A stretch of 64,000 bases of DNA from Ophiobolus disseminans (GCA_010093685.1 MU006217.1:520911-584910), one strand, 5' to 3'. Counted from the stretch's first letter, positions 34,314 to 45,529 are shown. The notes: generated from the letters alone by a model not told the origin. Translations and numbers: made by a program.

Positions 34314-36568
34314 TTATGCGATATTCCCTGCGAGACCGAGGAAGAGTGCTTGGGCAGCGAGCTGTAGAGTCCAGATACCAACTTTCTTTATGCGGCGCTT
34401 GCGCGTAGTCCGGTCATCGAGGACATCGCGGGCAAAGGCAGCATACATCTGTAGTTCATAAGCATTCGTGGCGCTGCAGCTGGAGTGGGAATTGTGCTTA
34501 CCTCTCGAGATACCTCCTCCATCAAGCCACTGTCGTATAATGTCCAGCTGCCATCGAACTCACCAACTTTCTTCACGACTCTGCAATTCACCGGTATGAA
34601 GGTGCGTTTCGAGTTGATGTAGGCGACAATTGGACGTACAAGGGCGTTGTTGATGTACGATATGTCGCGTGTGAAGATGGGGACTGCGGCTCGGACATCG
34701 TTGAGGTGGACACGCATGTCCATGATCACGAAGCGCTTATCTTCTGATGCGTCCTTCTCTGATGTTATTTCCTCGTCATGATGTTGATGTTCTTCAATGT
34801 CATGTGTAGCGTGATCCGAGAAATGGTGCTTGCGGCTGTTTTGTGTGACTGTCGCTTCAACACGGTCGTACATATCAGACATGACCTTCGCAAGACTTTC
34901 GTCGTCATCGTTGGGGAGCATGATGTCTGCCACAATATCGACATTCCCTTCATGAATCCATGAGAATGGACCATCGTAGCCTCGGTTGAGGTGGTCAATA
35001 TTCAGTCCATCGATTCGTATTCGACTGTGCTTCTTCCAAGTGCTACCGTCTTCCGACTCGCGACCGCTACTCAGCTGCGTACCAGTGTAGTTGTGGGTTT
35101 GCCTTGGGTGGATGGTGAAGAGGGAGTTGTCGAAGGACCCAGACATCATGTTAGCTGATAGGAAGTCGTAAAACAGCCATTGCTTTCGCAGCTGTGGAAG
35201 ATCGCACGAGTAGACGCTGGCAGCGAATGGACGAAAGCCTCCCGGCTGGTAGATGGTTACCAGCAGGTCTTCCATCTTGAAAGAGTTAAGCTCGAAGTCT
35301 CCCGGGTTGTGCTCGTGCTTGTACGATCTAGGATCCACCCCTTCGATGGTCTTCACACTCGTCCGGTCGATGACGCCACGAATACCCTTGATCTCCACGT
35401 CTTCTAGCAGTCCCTTGCCGTTGAACCATTTTGAAAAGGATAATGTTACGTTCACGGTATCGATGGAGATGTCGAATTGGGTGTAGTTTGTATCTTCCTC
35501 GACCTCAGCTCCCTGAGCAGCTGCTTCACCAACTTTTCCGTCCTTCTCCTGCTGGGCTGCGGCAGCCGCTGCGGCAGCCATCTCGGTCTGCGAGCCCTTG
35601 CTCACCTTTCCACCCTTCTGTCCCGGCCGTCTTGATACATATACTTTGCGGAACGAAATGACCCCATCCTTCCATTTCGGAACCACAGCGGTTTCGAAGA
35701 CTACTTTGATGCCAGACGACTGGGTCAGGTAGTTGCCGATCCACTTTGCGAGAGTCTCTTGTGAGAAGGCCGTGTTGATCAAGAAGACTGTCAACATGAA
35801 AAAAGTCGTTGTGCCCAGCACAATCCACACTATATGCGCAGCCAATATCCACGAGAAGAGGGCGTATATCTCATCCGCGTTGAACGGACGCGCGCTTCTT
35901 ATCGTAAGCCACTTGAAGTGTATCTTGAATCGTGACCAGAAGCCAGATGCAGCCTCCAACAATTCTGCCTTGGTCGGACGGTATAGGTGTGGCAGGGAGT
36001 GGGGTATGCGGTCGAGCAGATGCTTGCTGGAGGCTTTTGAGGGCTCAGGCTTCGTGTTCGGCTGCTGTGTCGAGGGTTTAGGCGGGCCTTGCGGTTGAGG
36101 AGAAAGGGTGGCCTGCGGTGCCTGACTTGGTGCATTCTTTTTGTTCTTGTAAGAACCATCTGTCACTGAGCTTTTGTTGCGTTGATTGCCACTCTCATTC
36201 CTCTTGAAGGATTTGTTCGCGCTGGAGGATGCATTCCTGCCACATGCAGACAGAACAGCGACAGTCACGCTGTTCTGGGCTTGAGCTGTCCGAAACGCTG
36301 GCGCTCGTAGCGAATGTGTAGGATGCGGCCGGAAGTGCGATTGCCGTGCGGATGAGGGCGAATTCGTCGGTGAAAAGGCGAGCACGTGCGCACTCGATGT
36401 TATCGACCGTCTTTGACTCGCACTGCACCAGAACCTCTGCGACCATGCTCCCACATCAAAGCGCGGCAGTCGTCCATTATGCATCAGCGGCTGGTCGACG
36501 ACAGAGCGCCGCAGTGACGCGCCAACTGTCAACCCTACATTCCTGCTCATTATATCCACCGCAGACAC
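34314..36568 (-). CDS. MDM31: Mitochondrial inner membrane protein Mdm31 family
   Basis: Exon 1 is 36568-34502 and exon 2 is 34448-34314, separated by a 53-nt GTAAGC...CTACAG intron; total 733 residues. Without this splice the frame reads into a spurious tail ending at 34388. The spliced C-terminus reads MYAAFARDVLDD, then IKKVGIWTLQLAAQALFLGL, matching the C-terminal membrane segment expected of Mdm31/Mdm32. The N-terminus is Arg/Ser-rich and fits mitochondrial import; a transmembrane helix spans about 236-267. Core motifs include FNGKGLLEDVEIKGIRGVIDR and IRIDGLNIDHLNRGYDGPFS. The family maintains mitochondrial shape, nucleoids and lipid balance in the inner membrane. Start could be this Met or MSRNVGL six codons on. 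Confidence 0.92.
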
Positions 36569-36864
36569 ATTGTCGAAGCCCGCAAGTCCTAGAAATGGGA
36601 ATGTGGGGTTCTAGGAAGAATCAAATAGCGGTGCGAGGGTCGGTGTGTTGGCATACAAGGTTCAACGTCATAATGCAAGTGCAGAAGGAAAGCAGGTGAA
36701 GGACGCTAGCCGCACATCGGGTCTAGGCCCTGTCGCCTCCCAGCCAAAAGTTCTCACTATCGATAACGAGCCCCGCAGAATTTCGAGACTCCAACTGCGC
36801 ACCACCCAACACGCACTCGAGGAAGAATACGAGAGAAGAAAGACAAGGAGAAAGAGCAGAAATA
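36569..36864. promoter_or_regulatory. Divergent MDM31/PNO1 promoter
   Basis: About 296 bases between divergent start codons of two housekeeping genes. No specific motif called. Confidence 0.4.
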
Positions 36865-37871
36865 ATGCCAGCCCCAACAGCCCTCCAACGCCGCCCGGAA
36901 GAACTCGCGGACAACCTCATGGAGGATGTTTCCATCGAAGCCAGCGCCGTCCCACTACCCGAAGATAATGACGACGAGCTCGTGGGTTTGAATGTTGAGC
37001 CAAATGCCACAGCAGTCGCCCCAGAAGCCCCCACCGAAGACACAAGCATGACGGATGTGAGCGGTCGCCCACAATTTCCAGCTGCCAAATCAATCCCTCT
37101 GGCATTTCGCCGCGAAACGCGCAAGGTTCTAATCCCTCCGCACCGGATGACACCGCTGAAGGCTGCATGGCCGAAGATGTACCCTCCCCTGGTCGAACAT
37201 CTCAAGCTTCAAGTCCGCACGAACATAAAGGCGAAAGCGATAGAACTGAGGACAAGTTCCGCCACAACAGACACTGGTGCGCTCCAGAAGGGCGAGGACT
37301 TTTGCAAGGCATTCTGCCTTGGCTTTGAAGTGGACGATGGTATTTTGTACAGTATTGATACATTGTACTGAAGGCTGACGACTTTAGCCATCGCACTGCT
37401 ACGGATTGACGATTTGTTTGTAAGTGCTTGGGTAAACTGCGACTCATTCATTTTGCTAACAACAACCTAGATTGAAACCTTCGAAATCAAGGACGTCAAG
37501 TGGGTGGCTACATTCATTAAAATGGGCGTGGGATGAATACTGACTTCTACCACTATAGAACTCTACAAGGCGAGCACATGGGTCGCGCTATAGGACGAAT
37601 TGCTGTACGGACAATCACTCATACCATGATTGAAACATACACTGACATCGCATCTACACGACAGGGCAAGGATGGCAAGACAAAGTTCGCCATCGAAAAC
37701 GCCTCACGAACTCGCGTCGTCCTCGCAGACCAGAAGATCCACATCCTCGGCGGCTTCAAGAACATCCACATCGCTCGCGAGTCCATCGTCAGCTTGATTC
37801 TCGGCCAGAACCCAAGCAAGGTGTACGGTAACCTGCGGACAGTGGCTGGGCGCATGAAGGAGAGGTTTTGA
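36865..37871 (+). CDS. PNO1: Pre-rRNA-processing protein PNO1 (Dim2), KH domain
   Basis: Five exons: 36865-37339, 37388-37419, 37471-37499, 37559-37604 and 37665-37871, giving 262 residues, near the yeast size (about 274). The acidic N-terminus (LMEDVSIEAS, PLPEDNDDELVG) precedes the conserved part: RRETRKVLIPPHRMTPLK, HLKLQVRTNIKAKAIELRTS, LRIDDLFIETFEIKDVK, GEHMGRAIGRIAGKDGKTKF, RVVLADQKIHILGGF, ARESIVSLILG and VYGNLRTVAGRMKERF. The last intron (37605-37664, 60 nt) has no stop and keeps frame, so a naive model would retain 20 extra residues inside the KH GxxG region; the known family sequence GRIAGKDGKTKF shows it must be removed. PNO1 works with Nob1 and Dim1 in 40S maturation in nucleolus and cytoplasm. 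Confidence 0.93.
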
Positions 37872-38257
37872 GGAGGGCAGCAAAAGCGAATATGTGCATT
37901 TTCACGGCGTTTGGGGTTTGGGGATACCATCTAACATGACCTGCATGATTGAAGGGTGATGGGCCTGAAGCGAAGCTTTATGTGGAGAATGCATATTTGA
38001 GCCCTTCTTGAGGAGGGATGTTATCTACCCCTACATTAACCGTACTCGGACATTCTATTTGCATACCTGACCGGGGTGAATGAACCCATGTGTAATATTC
38101 CAAAGGTGATTTTGCACATTTCCATCCCTGCCGCAGCCCAACAAAACATACTTAGGCTTCAGCTGATATGGAAGGCTGAATGTAGTCACTAAACACAAAC
38201 CACAAAAGCGTATCTAACGCAAAATGCAAACATGCGTTCATTACTCTGCAATACTTT
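37872..38257. other. Convergent 3' region
   Basis: 3' flanks of PNO1 and the EXS-domain gene; no gene seen. Confidence 0.5.
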
Positions 38258-39560
38258 TCAATCGCTATCATCATACTTATTCACCACATCCCCCAGCAAA
38301 ATATCATCACTCGCCGGCCCCCTCTGATTGCGCACCCACTCACACTCAACGCGAAAGAAAATCCAAACCCACCGCCGAAACACCTCAAGCACCTCCATAG
38401 TGAATATGCCACCCTCGAGGTCGTTGAAATGGTCCAGATGCGGACTCAATTTCAGGCTCCACGTACATCGTAATAAAGCATCGACGACGATTGCACCGTA
38501 GTAGAGTTCCTTGGCGTGGAACCAGCGCTGCCGACGTAGACCGTAGGGGTGTTCGGGGTTATTTCGTGATTGAGCGGAGGAGAAGAGGGAGAGGTCCCAG
38601 TCCTTGGCTACGTCCCAGTAGAAACTGTACACGGAGTTTACGACCACGGCGGCCATCCACATGCGGAACAGCGTGGCTTCCGAGACGCCGAGTTTGGCTG
38701 AGTCGGGCGAGCGCTGCAGTGCGCTGAGGATGATGACGGGGAAGGCGGTGGAGTATTTCAGCGCGTTAGCGAGGTGTTGGCCGCCCCAGCCCGTTGCCGA
38801 ACTCATCTGGCCGGTACGTTTGTTCGCTTTCTTGACGCGGAAGTACTCGGTGAGACATTGGCGTAGGCGTATCAGGGAGGGTATGGCGATTATGAACGGG
38901 ACCCAGAAAGCGCCGCCGCAGCTTCGGTTGGGCGGGCCAGTGGAGCTGTGGCTCGAGGAGAAGAACATGCATAGGCTGACGAACAAGTCCCCCAGGACTT
39001 TTGCGTAGCTTGTCAACGCATCGGCGAGGAGTATGTCTCCGAATTTCCCGTCCGCGGCTTCTGCAATGCCGCCGATGCTGATGCGCTTGAGCGTTGCGAG
39101 GGTTCTACTTCTGCCGTTGCGTGACACAAAAGGTATGGGTGCGATGAAGCCGATCACGAGTACGAGGAGGTATAGGTTGGGCAAGATTTCCCAACCCGCG
39201 ATGTCTTTCGGGGAGCCATTTGTAAGGGCCCAGAAGAGCAGTAGGGAGAGGGCGAGCGGGATGGAGAGGAAGGTTGCGATGCGGTAGCAGGAAAGGTGGT
39301 GGGAGGGGTGGTGCGGAGAGGAGCGGGATGGATAGCGGATTAGGCTCGGTACATCGATTTTTATGAGGGTGAGGTAGTGTAGGTTGAGGCCCCAAGCCCA
39401 GATGCCTACGTAGTGTTAGTGCTTGGGATGGATGAAGGTGGGGGTATTGTAGATGGGCGAAGTGCTTACCTAAGACTATGATAAGAGCGACACGGTATGG
39501 AAGTGGTAGAACGCGACTGAAGCCATCCAGTTCTGGCTCCACGGCTGGACCACCGTCCAT
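38258..39560 (-). CDS. EXS-domain membrane protein (Erd1/Xpr1-like)
   Basis: Exon 1 is 39560-39470 and exon 2 is 39405-38258, joined through a 64-nt GTAAGC...CGTAG intron, for 412 residues. The junction gives LIIVLGIWAWGLNLHYL, typical of the first helix. EXS-family traits include FWVPFIIAIPSLIRLRQCLTEYF, HLANALKYSTAFPVIILSAL, VNSVYSFYWDVAKDWDLSLF, and near the C-terminus VLEVFRRWVWIFFRVECEWV. There is no SPX domain, so this is the short EXS-only form like yeast Erd1, which acts in the Golgi in retention/recycling of glycosyltransferases and phosphate. Xpr1/Syg1 proteins export phosphate. Function by family only. Confidence 0.9.
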
Positions 39561-40062
39561 GTCGAGGTCGTGTGTGGATGTTCGATGCGATCGCTGCGTC
39601 CCAGCGGTACTCTTTTCTCAGAATCATGAACTCCAATACATCCCTCTCTTAACAATCGTCCAGAGCTCCTCCCTTCCAACAAATTCGTGAAGTCGTTAGC
39701 GCGCAAGGGGTTCAACAGATAGCGTGGCCACAGGAGGTTTGACGGGAGATCGCAGCCACAGCAGACCCCTGTCATGGGTTCAGCCGCATCCTAACGGCTT
39801 TCGTCGTGGCGCGCATATGCGTCTGAGGCCTTCCCCAAAGCGCTGCACCATGACACCATCATCGAGACAATAAAGTGACGCTTTTCCGCCGCATGTAATT
39901 GGACTGCTTAGAACATCCGCCAGCTGCGCGGTCATATTAACGCCCTCTCCACACGCATTACCGCTTCGCTCATTACCTTCTCCACCCACGCGCAACTGTC
40001 TCGACGAGTTCCCAACACCACCCACTCCCACACCTCGACCCAGAATCACCACCACAACCACA
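39561..40062. promoter_or_regulatory. Divergent promoter, EXS gene and small membrane protein
   Basis: About 500 bases between divergent starts; the last 100 bases before 40063 are C/A-rich, as in fungal core promoters. The 39780-40112 minus frame is a shadow. Confidence 0.4.
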
Positions 40063-40690
40063 ATGTCCCCACTATCCGTCCCGAAGATTTTTATGGCAGG
40101 CGGGGGTGGCATGTGATCCCTCTATAAAGAGCACGTATGAGACATGCGCTAACTTTGAACATTCTCTAGTCGGCTTCGCATATTATTTATATATGCGCCA
40201 ATACTGGTTCCCGAACCCCTACAAGACACAAGGCGTGCAGAACATCGAAGACCGATTCTCCGCAGGCGGCGGACACCCTACACACACGCCGGCATATGCC
40301 ACGAAGCGCGGTACGAGTACGCCGCTCCCTCTTTCTTTAAAGTATTGAGAGAGGGAGAATGTGTGGAGGAACTTTGAGTCTTCTAGGCTGTATAGTTCAA
40401 GCATGACCATACAGTTCAGAAGAATCCAAGTCTCCTCCGTACACCCTCTTTATATCAGGACACGAAAACTAATTTGTGGGACACAGGTTCAAGCTCGGAC
40501 AACGAGAGCAGGACGCAAGACGGACACAAGGGCCCGGATTCAGAGCATTTCAAGCAGAATATCTCGTCTCAACAGTCGGATGTGCGTCTTTCTCCATCCA
40601 TCATCACCCCTCTAAATGCTAATGCGACTTCAGCCCGTCTGGCCAGAGAAGTTTAACGAGATCCAATACAACAACCCCAAGGGCAAATAA
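40063..40690 (+). CDS. Small unknown membrane protein, four exons
   Basis: Exons 40063-40105, 40170-40310, 40487-40581 and 40634-40690 join in frame to 111 residues. Introns have GTGGCA, GTACGA and GTGCGT donors, CTAG/CAG acceptors and CTAAC, ACTAAT or GCTAAT branch sites. The protein starts MSPLSVPKIF, then has a short hydrophobic stretch (FMAGGVGFAYYLYMRQYW), then a hydrophilic part with GGGHPTHTPAYATKR, EHFKQNISSQQSD and a C-terminus FNEIQYNNPKGK. The shape resembles small mitochondrial or ER single-pass proteins, but I recognise no family. The model rests on frame continuity and splice signals; exon 4 is preferred over reading through because the spliced sequence is more protein-like. Confidence 0.6.
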
Positions 40691-41313
40691 GCTCCAAACC
40701 ACAATGGCCGATTGATCAATGGATGGACAGTCGAATGCATGCAATTTAAAGGCGTTTATGAAAACAGCATCAATGTAAATATGAAACACCTCATAGTTGA
40801 CTGCCGGTGACGTGCAGCGAGGCAGAGAAAACACATTAAAAAAGTTCAGATCAACGTTTTCCAGACTTCAGTCGCATGTTTCTACACACCAGTCCGCTTG
40901 CACGCCCGCACAGAGTACGAATAAGTCAGATCCCAGTACTTGATTCGCAACGCGCAACCGCTCTTGTTCGTAACACATGCAGATTATGATCTCATAGCCT
41001 GGCTATCCTCAAACAGGATTTGCTCTCAAAGTCTACAAGCAATTCATGAAAAATGATTCACGCGCACTTATTGTCACAAACACGGTTGCGGTCGTTGTTG
41101 TTGTTGTTTTGATTCTCTCTTGCAGTATGGCTCTGTGTAGTTTACTCAGATTCTTCGTCCCTCATCAGAGACAGTTTGGCAATGCCATGATCGAACACCC
41201 AGTTGTAACGCCAGATCTAATCCACCAATGCCTTTTAAACGCCGAGAAAATGCCTCTCTATGCCGTGAAACTCGTCATCACCCACCTACCTCCCTAGCGA
41301 CCCATGTTGCCGT
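40691..41313. other. Convergent 3' region with a GTT microsatellite
   Basis: Between the small membrane protein and RPB11. A short run of GTT/GTTG repeats sits at about 41091-41108. An 83-codon frame at 41046-41297 spans that repeat and is probably not coding. Confidence 0.5.
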
Positions 41314-42200
41314 CTAGTAGGTATTATTCTCCCTCGCAATGCGCTCCGCCTCGCCCTCGCTGACAATCTTCTTGCCGAGCCACTCGGTGGTGAAGCTGTT
41401 CTTGAGGACACCCAGATCCTGGACGACGTCCCTGCAGCACTTGATGATGGCGTCCTTGGGGGTGATGGTGCCGTCGGTGGAGACGCGCAGCTCGAAGGTC
41501 GCGAAGAGCGGGTGCGGGACCTTGTAGGCGGCGAAGACGATGTACTCGTACTTGAGGAGGCGCTGCGAGAGGAGGTTGCCGAGGGTGTGGTCTTCTTTGT
41601 TGAAGGTGAAGATGGCGGTGTTGGGGACGCCTAGGGAAAGGTTAGTGGGTGGTGGGGTGGATGCGGGATGGTGGCTTACGGGTCTCTTCCTTGTGCTCGA
41701 TTTTCTGCTGGCCGTCGTCGAGCAAGAAGAGCTCGAATCTGTCGTCGGCATCGTAGTCAGCTTTATGTGTAACGTGTCGGTGGTCTTTTGTATTGTCCCG
41801 AAGACCGCAGGCGGGGTTGTGCTCTACTAGAGCTCCGATTCTGTTATTCCAGCTGTGCGCATTGGCACCGTCCAGTTCCGTCATTTTGCCGTTGTAGATG
41901 TGCCTCGACTTTCGTTCTCGTCCTTGTATGCGCCCGGGTGGTTGCGGCGTTGGTGGTTATATAGGTGGAGGCGCATTTTACATAGTCGCATGCGCACGAT
42001 CTGCGGCACGCTGGGACTGCGTGATGAAGTGAAAAGGACGATTGTGGTGTGCCTTCGTGGTGAGGTGGTGAACACGCTGGACGTGCCTGCAGGGCTCATC
42101 CAGATCCATGGCGCCGCGCGTAGTTGCTGTATTGTTTCCCCGCGTGTGGCCGTTGGATACAAGTGAAAGAGAAAACAACATACCTGTCAGGCGCGTTCAT
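41314..42200 (-). CDS. RPB11: RNA polymerase II subunit RPB11
   Basis: Exons 42200-42184, 41738-41680 and 41630-41314 give 130 residues. The spliced N-terminus MNAPDRFELFLLDDG matches the conserved RPB11 start, which fixes the tiny first exon (17 nt) and the long first intron (445 nt, GTATGT donor, CTGAC branch, GACAG acceptor). Core: FTFNKEDHTLGNLLSQRLL, FAAYKVPHPLFATFELRV and TPKDAIIKCCRDV. RPB11 pairs with RPB3 as the alpha-like heterodimer that seeds Pol II assembly. The ATG at 41884 inside intron 1 is in frame with exon 2 and could yield a different N-terminus from an alternative transcript, though the conserved form requires the splice. Confidence 0.93.
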
Positions 42201-42898
42201 CTTGTCTGTCCTGCGTTCCCTCCTGTTTTGTGATGTTATCCAACTGAAAGGCCGTGGCTTCGAATGTGTGTAGGGATGAGAATGTATCTAGCTTTGCACC
42301 GAATTAGAGTTGAACAAGATTATGGCAATATCGTGAGTGGCTGGTGGCGGTGGTGCTGCTGCTGTTGTGCGAGGGAGAGAGACTTGGGGGAGTTGGGGTG
42401 CAGACAGCTCAAAGCGAGGCTGCTCGGAGGTCCGCAAATGTTCTTTGTCGCCGACCGCCAAAACCATTTCACCTCAACTTGAATACCGGCGCTGCTGCCT
42501 TGAACACGAATCCAACGCATCGCTTCTAGTACAGATATCTAGCTTTTATCGAACTGCTGGTCATTAATGACAAAGTTTGAAAAATGGCATGAGCGCTCTT
42601 GGACAGATGCACGCCAAGTTCGAGACATGCACCACCCGAGGCCATTCGAGACGCATGGAGCCATCGAGGGCAGACCACATCAGTCAAAGAAGCCTTGTCA
42701 TTCCGCAAGAGCATCTCAAAAGTAGTCCTGTCTGTATTCAATAGGAATAATTTGGTCCATGGCTCACCCCAACCATGCCTATCCAACCCAGTAAAACTCC
42801 AGGAAGCAATCCCAAGAAGCACAAATCACACCCATCCATAACGCCCGTACAAGCAAAACTTCGAGAATTCTAAGTCCTGAATCTAGCCAGGACATACT
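42201..42898. other. Intergenic, RPB11 promoter
   Basis: About 700 bases with RPB11 upstream DNA and the 3' flank of the next minus-strand gene; a G/T-rich GGT/GCT tract lies at about 42340-42370. No gene supported. Confidence 0.5.
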
Positions 42899-43564
42899 TT
42901 AAAGCTCTTCCTCCTGCTCGACCTTCAGCTCCACTCTCTCCACGAAAATATTGTACTCATGCTTTTGGTTGTGCTCGATGAAAGGTACATGTAGCGAAAG
43001 GCAGCCGTTGACGTCGAACCCCCACCCCGTCTCTCCATGCCGGACAGAGTGCAGCTGTGTGAACCCCGGGTTCGTCAACCCCTGCCTTGTCACCAGCCGA
43101 ACGAACCTCGACTTGGGAACCAAGTCCTTGCCGCGTTTCAGGAAGATGTTGAGGAGCGCCGTGTTGCATAGACTAAGGGACGAGATGTTGGTCTTGAGGA
43201 TGGTTCTGTTGGGTCCCTTGTCGGACGGCCGGACGCTAAGTTCAGACACGACGGTGTACGTGTACTTGTATCTGGGGATGGTGTTGGTCATGAGCGCATC
43301 CATTTGGGAGCGGATGGTGGTTTTGTAGGACTTCTGTAGAGTGTCGCGGAGCAGGTCGGGGAAGACTTTGAATTTCGAGTGCAGGTCAACGTCGAGATGG
43401 AAGTCCATGTCGTCCTCGACCTCAATGACTTCGATTTCGGCATCTTTCTTTGTGCTGGCTCGCTTGGCAGGTACGGTAGCAGGACTCTGCTCCGCCGGAC
43501 GTTTTTTCTGGTTGGCAGTCGACATCTCGGAATGCGGGACGATCGTGAGGCCAGGTTTCTTCAT
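42899..43564 (-). CDS. Unknown basic/acidic protein, possibly nuclear
   Basis: Single exon; 221 residues from 43564 or 208 from the in-frame MSTANQKKRP at 43525, which I consider equally likely. The N-terminus has two Lys/Arg clusters (KKRPAEQ, PAKRASTKK) that could be a bipartite nuclear signal, then an acidic patch (EIEVIEVEDDMDFHLDVD). The rest is a mixed alpha/beta-looking domain with YKYTYTVVSELSVRP, NRTILKTNISSLSLCN, RFVRLVTRQGL and WGFDVNGCLSLHVPF. The C-terminus is acidic. I do not recognise the family. Codon-like regularity and absence of stops over 220 codons support that it is real. Confidence 0.65.
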   Translation of the reverse strand: MKKPGLTIVPHSEMSTANQKKRPAEQSPATVPAKRASTKKDAEIEVIEVEDDMDFHLDVDLHSKFKVFPDLLRDTLQKSYKTTIRSQMDALMTNTIPRYKYTYTVVSELSVRPSDKGPNRTILKTNISSLSLCNTALLNIFLKRGKDLVPKSRFVRLVTRQGLTNPGFTQLHSVRHGETGWGFDVNGCLSLHVPFIEHNQKHEYNIFVERVELKVEQEEEL

Positions 43565-43746
43565 CAGCTTGCGATGGATCTTGATTGAAAGCTCAACTAG
43601 TATCGAAGTGAAGAAGTAGTTGAGAAGTCAAATAGTGTTCGACATAGAAGCGTAGGGTGTATGGTGTAGGAAGAAAGCAGATGGAGTGTAAGAGGACGAA
43701 AGTATACCAGTCAAAGATGCTTTCAGATAGTTACAGCAAATCCAAA

Positions 43747-45529
43747 CTACAGCTTCGCCTTTACTCCACTATCCATCTCTTCTTGCGCCTTTACCTTTAG
43801 CACTCGTCGCAAGATCTTACCGCTCACACTCTTTGGGATCTCATCCACGAATCTCACCCCGCCTCGCAGCTTCTTGTGGTGCGCGACTTTCGCACCCAAC
43901 CAGTCCGCAATTTCTTTGGCTTCTGCCTCGGTCCTCCCTAGCCCGTCCTTCGGCACGACGTAAGCCCTTGGTATCTCGGTCGCCTGCTCCTTGTCGTATA
44001 ACCCAACGACCGCACAATCGTCCACATTCGGATGTGAGAGAAGCAACCCTTCGAGCTCCGCAGGTGGCACCTGAAAGCCCTTGTATTTGATGAGCTCCTT
44101 GACCCGATCCGTAATGTAAAAATTCCCATTCTTGTCTTGGTATCCCACATCGCCAGTCTTGAAGTATCCATCTGATGTCAGTGCATGTGCAGTGCCCTCA
44201 GGATTGTTCAGGTATCCCTTGAACACGTTTGGTCCCTTGATCCAGAGCTCTCCGACTTCGCCAACAGACATCTCCTTCTCTTCGGGCGACATGTACTTCG
44301 CAGTTTGATAAGGTAACAACTTGCCAACGGATCCAACCGTCTTGTTCCAGTCGTCCCAGGCTTGGGTATGGGTGGTAGGACTGGTTTCTGAGAGGCCATA
44401 GCCTTGCTTGACCGGTACTCCAAGCCGCTTGCTCACAGCCTCTACGAGCTCGCGCGTCAAAGGCGCGGCACCACTATTCATCATCCGGAGCGAGCTGAGG
44501 TCATACTTTGAGACGACAGGATTTTTGCCGAGGAGCAGGACTACGGGCGGTACAACATATGCAAATGTGATCTTCAGTTCCTGGATGAACTTGCAAAAGT
44601 CCTCCAAATCGAATTTTGGCATGACAACAAGCTGGAGACCGGTGTACAAGCTCTGGTGAATCAGACACGTGAGACCTAGATGGTGTTAATCTTGGAGTGT
44701 CCTGAATATCCTCAGCTGACTTACCATAAATGTGGAAGAAGGGCAGGAACGCCAAGAGCTTATCACCCTCTCCACTCGGACCCCCTGTCGGTTGCAGGTT
44801 CCCGGCCTCCGCAGCTTTGATCATCATCGTATTGGCAACGATATTCCGGTGCGTGAGCATCACTCCTTTGGGATGTCCGGTAGTCCCGGACGAGTACACA
44901 AGGAATGCCAGGTCCTCTGCTGGATTCTTCGCCTTGGTACGGCGGTACTTTGCAGAGCCCGCAGTGTTGACGATACTAGTGAAGTGCTTCGCCCTGTGAC
45001 TTGGATCTCGCTGGTCTCCCATGACAATGACCTTGTCCATGGGGATGCCGACTCGCTTCGCCGCTTCTTGTGCATTCTTAATGAATGGCAACTGGGTGAC
45101 TATGGCCCTAGCTCCTGAGTCTTTGAGTTGGAAAGCGAGCTCTTCAACTGTGTAGTTGGGATTTGCAGGAGAGAGAATGCCTCCAGCCCAGTGGCATCCC
45201 CATGTGATGGCTGGAGTATCTATACAATTTGGGGTGTATAGCGCGAGTACGTCGCCTTTTTGCCAATCCCAGAGATGCTTTAGCCCCTTTCCAAAGTTTG
45301 CTGCAGCGTCCTTGACTTGCGCATATGTGTATGAACGCTGGCTGTAGGGGTCGAAGTAAATCACTGTTCCTGATGTTAGCGGTTACGCCCCAGTACCACT
45401 GGATTACTGATCATTGTAGCCGAACATGCCTTTGTCGTCCGCGTACGGCTTGTCTTTTCTCTCGAACAGAAATTCCCAGAGGTCAACATCTGGAATAGGA
45501 AGACTGGGGTACTGCGATTCAGATGGCAT
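43747..45529 (-). CDS. Peroxisomal acyl-CoA ligase, 4-coumarate-CoA ligase-like (PTS1)
   Basis: Exons 45529-45430, 45363-44725 and 44675-43747 give 555 residues. Intron 1 begins GCATGT (a GC-AG intron, 66 nt, CTAAC branch) and yields KPYADDKVIYFDPYSQRSYT; intron 2 is canonical. ANL-superfamily motifs: VYSSGTTGHPKGVMLTH (ATP/AMP loop), QGYGLSETSPT, TGDVGYQDKNGNFYITDR, and near the end ISKSVSGKILR-type sequence (PKSVSGKILRRVLK) with the catalytic Lys. The last three residues are AKL, a classical PTS1 signal. It should adenylate a carboxylate (fatty, aromatic or jasmonate-like acid) and form its CoA thioester inside peroxisomes. A thioesterase with its own PTS1 is transcribed divergently 362 bp away. 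Confidence 0.92.

Noticed and set aside
34148..34381. 77-codon minus-strand frame after MDM31
   Set aside because: The true reading here is MDM31's last exon in another frame.
41046..41297. 83-codon frame with a Val-rich hydrophobic stretch
   Set aside because: The hydrophobic run comes from a GTT microsatellite; no supporting context.
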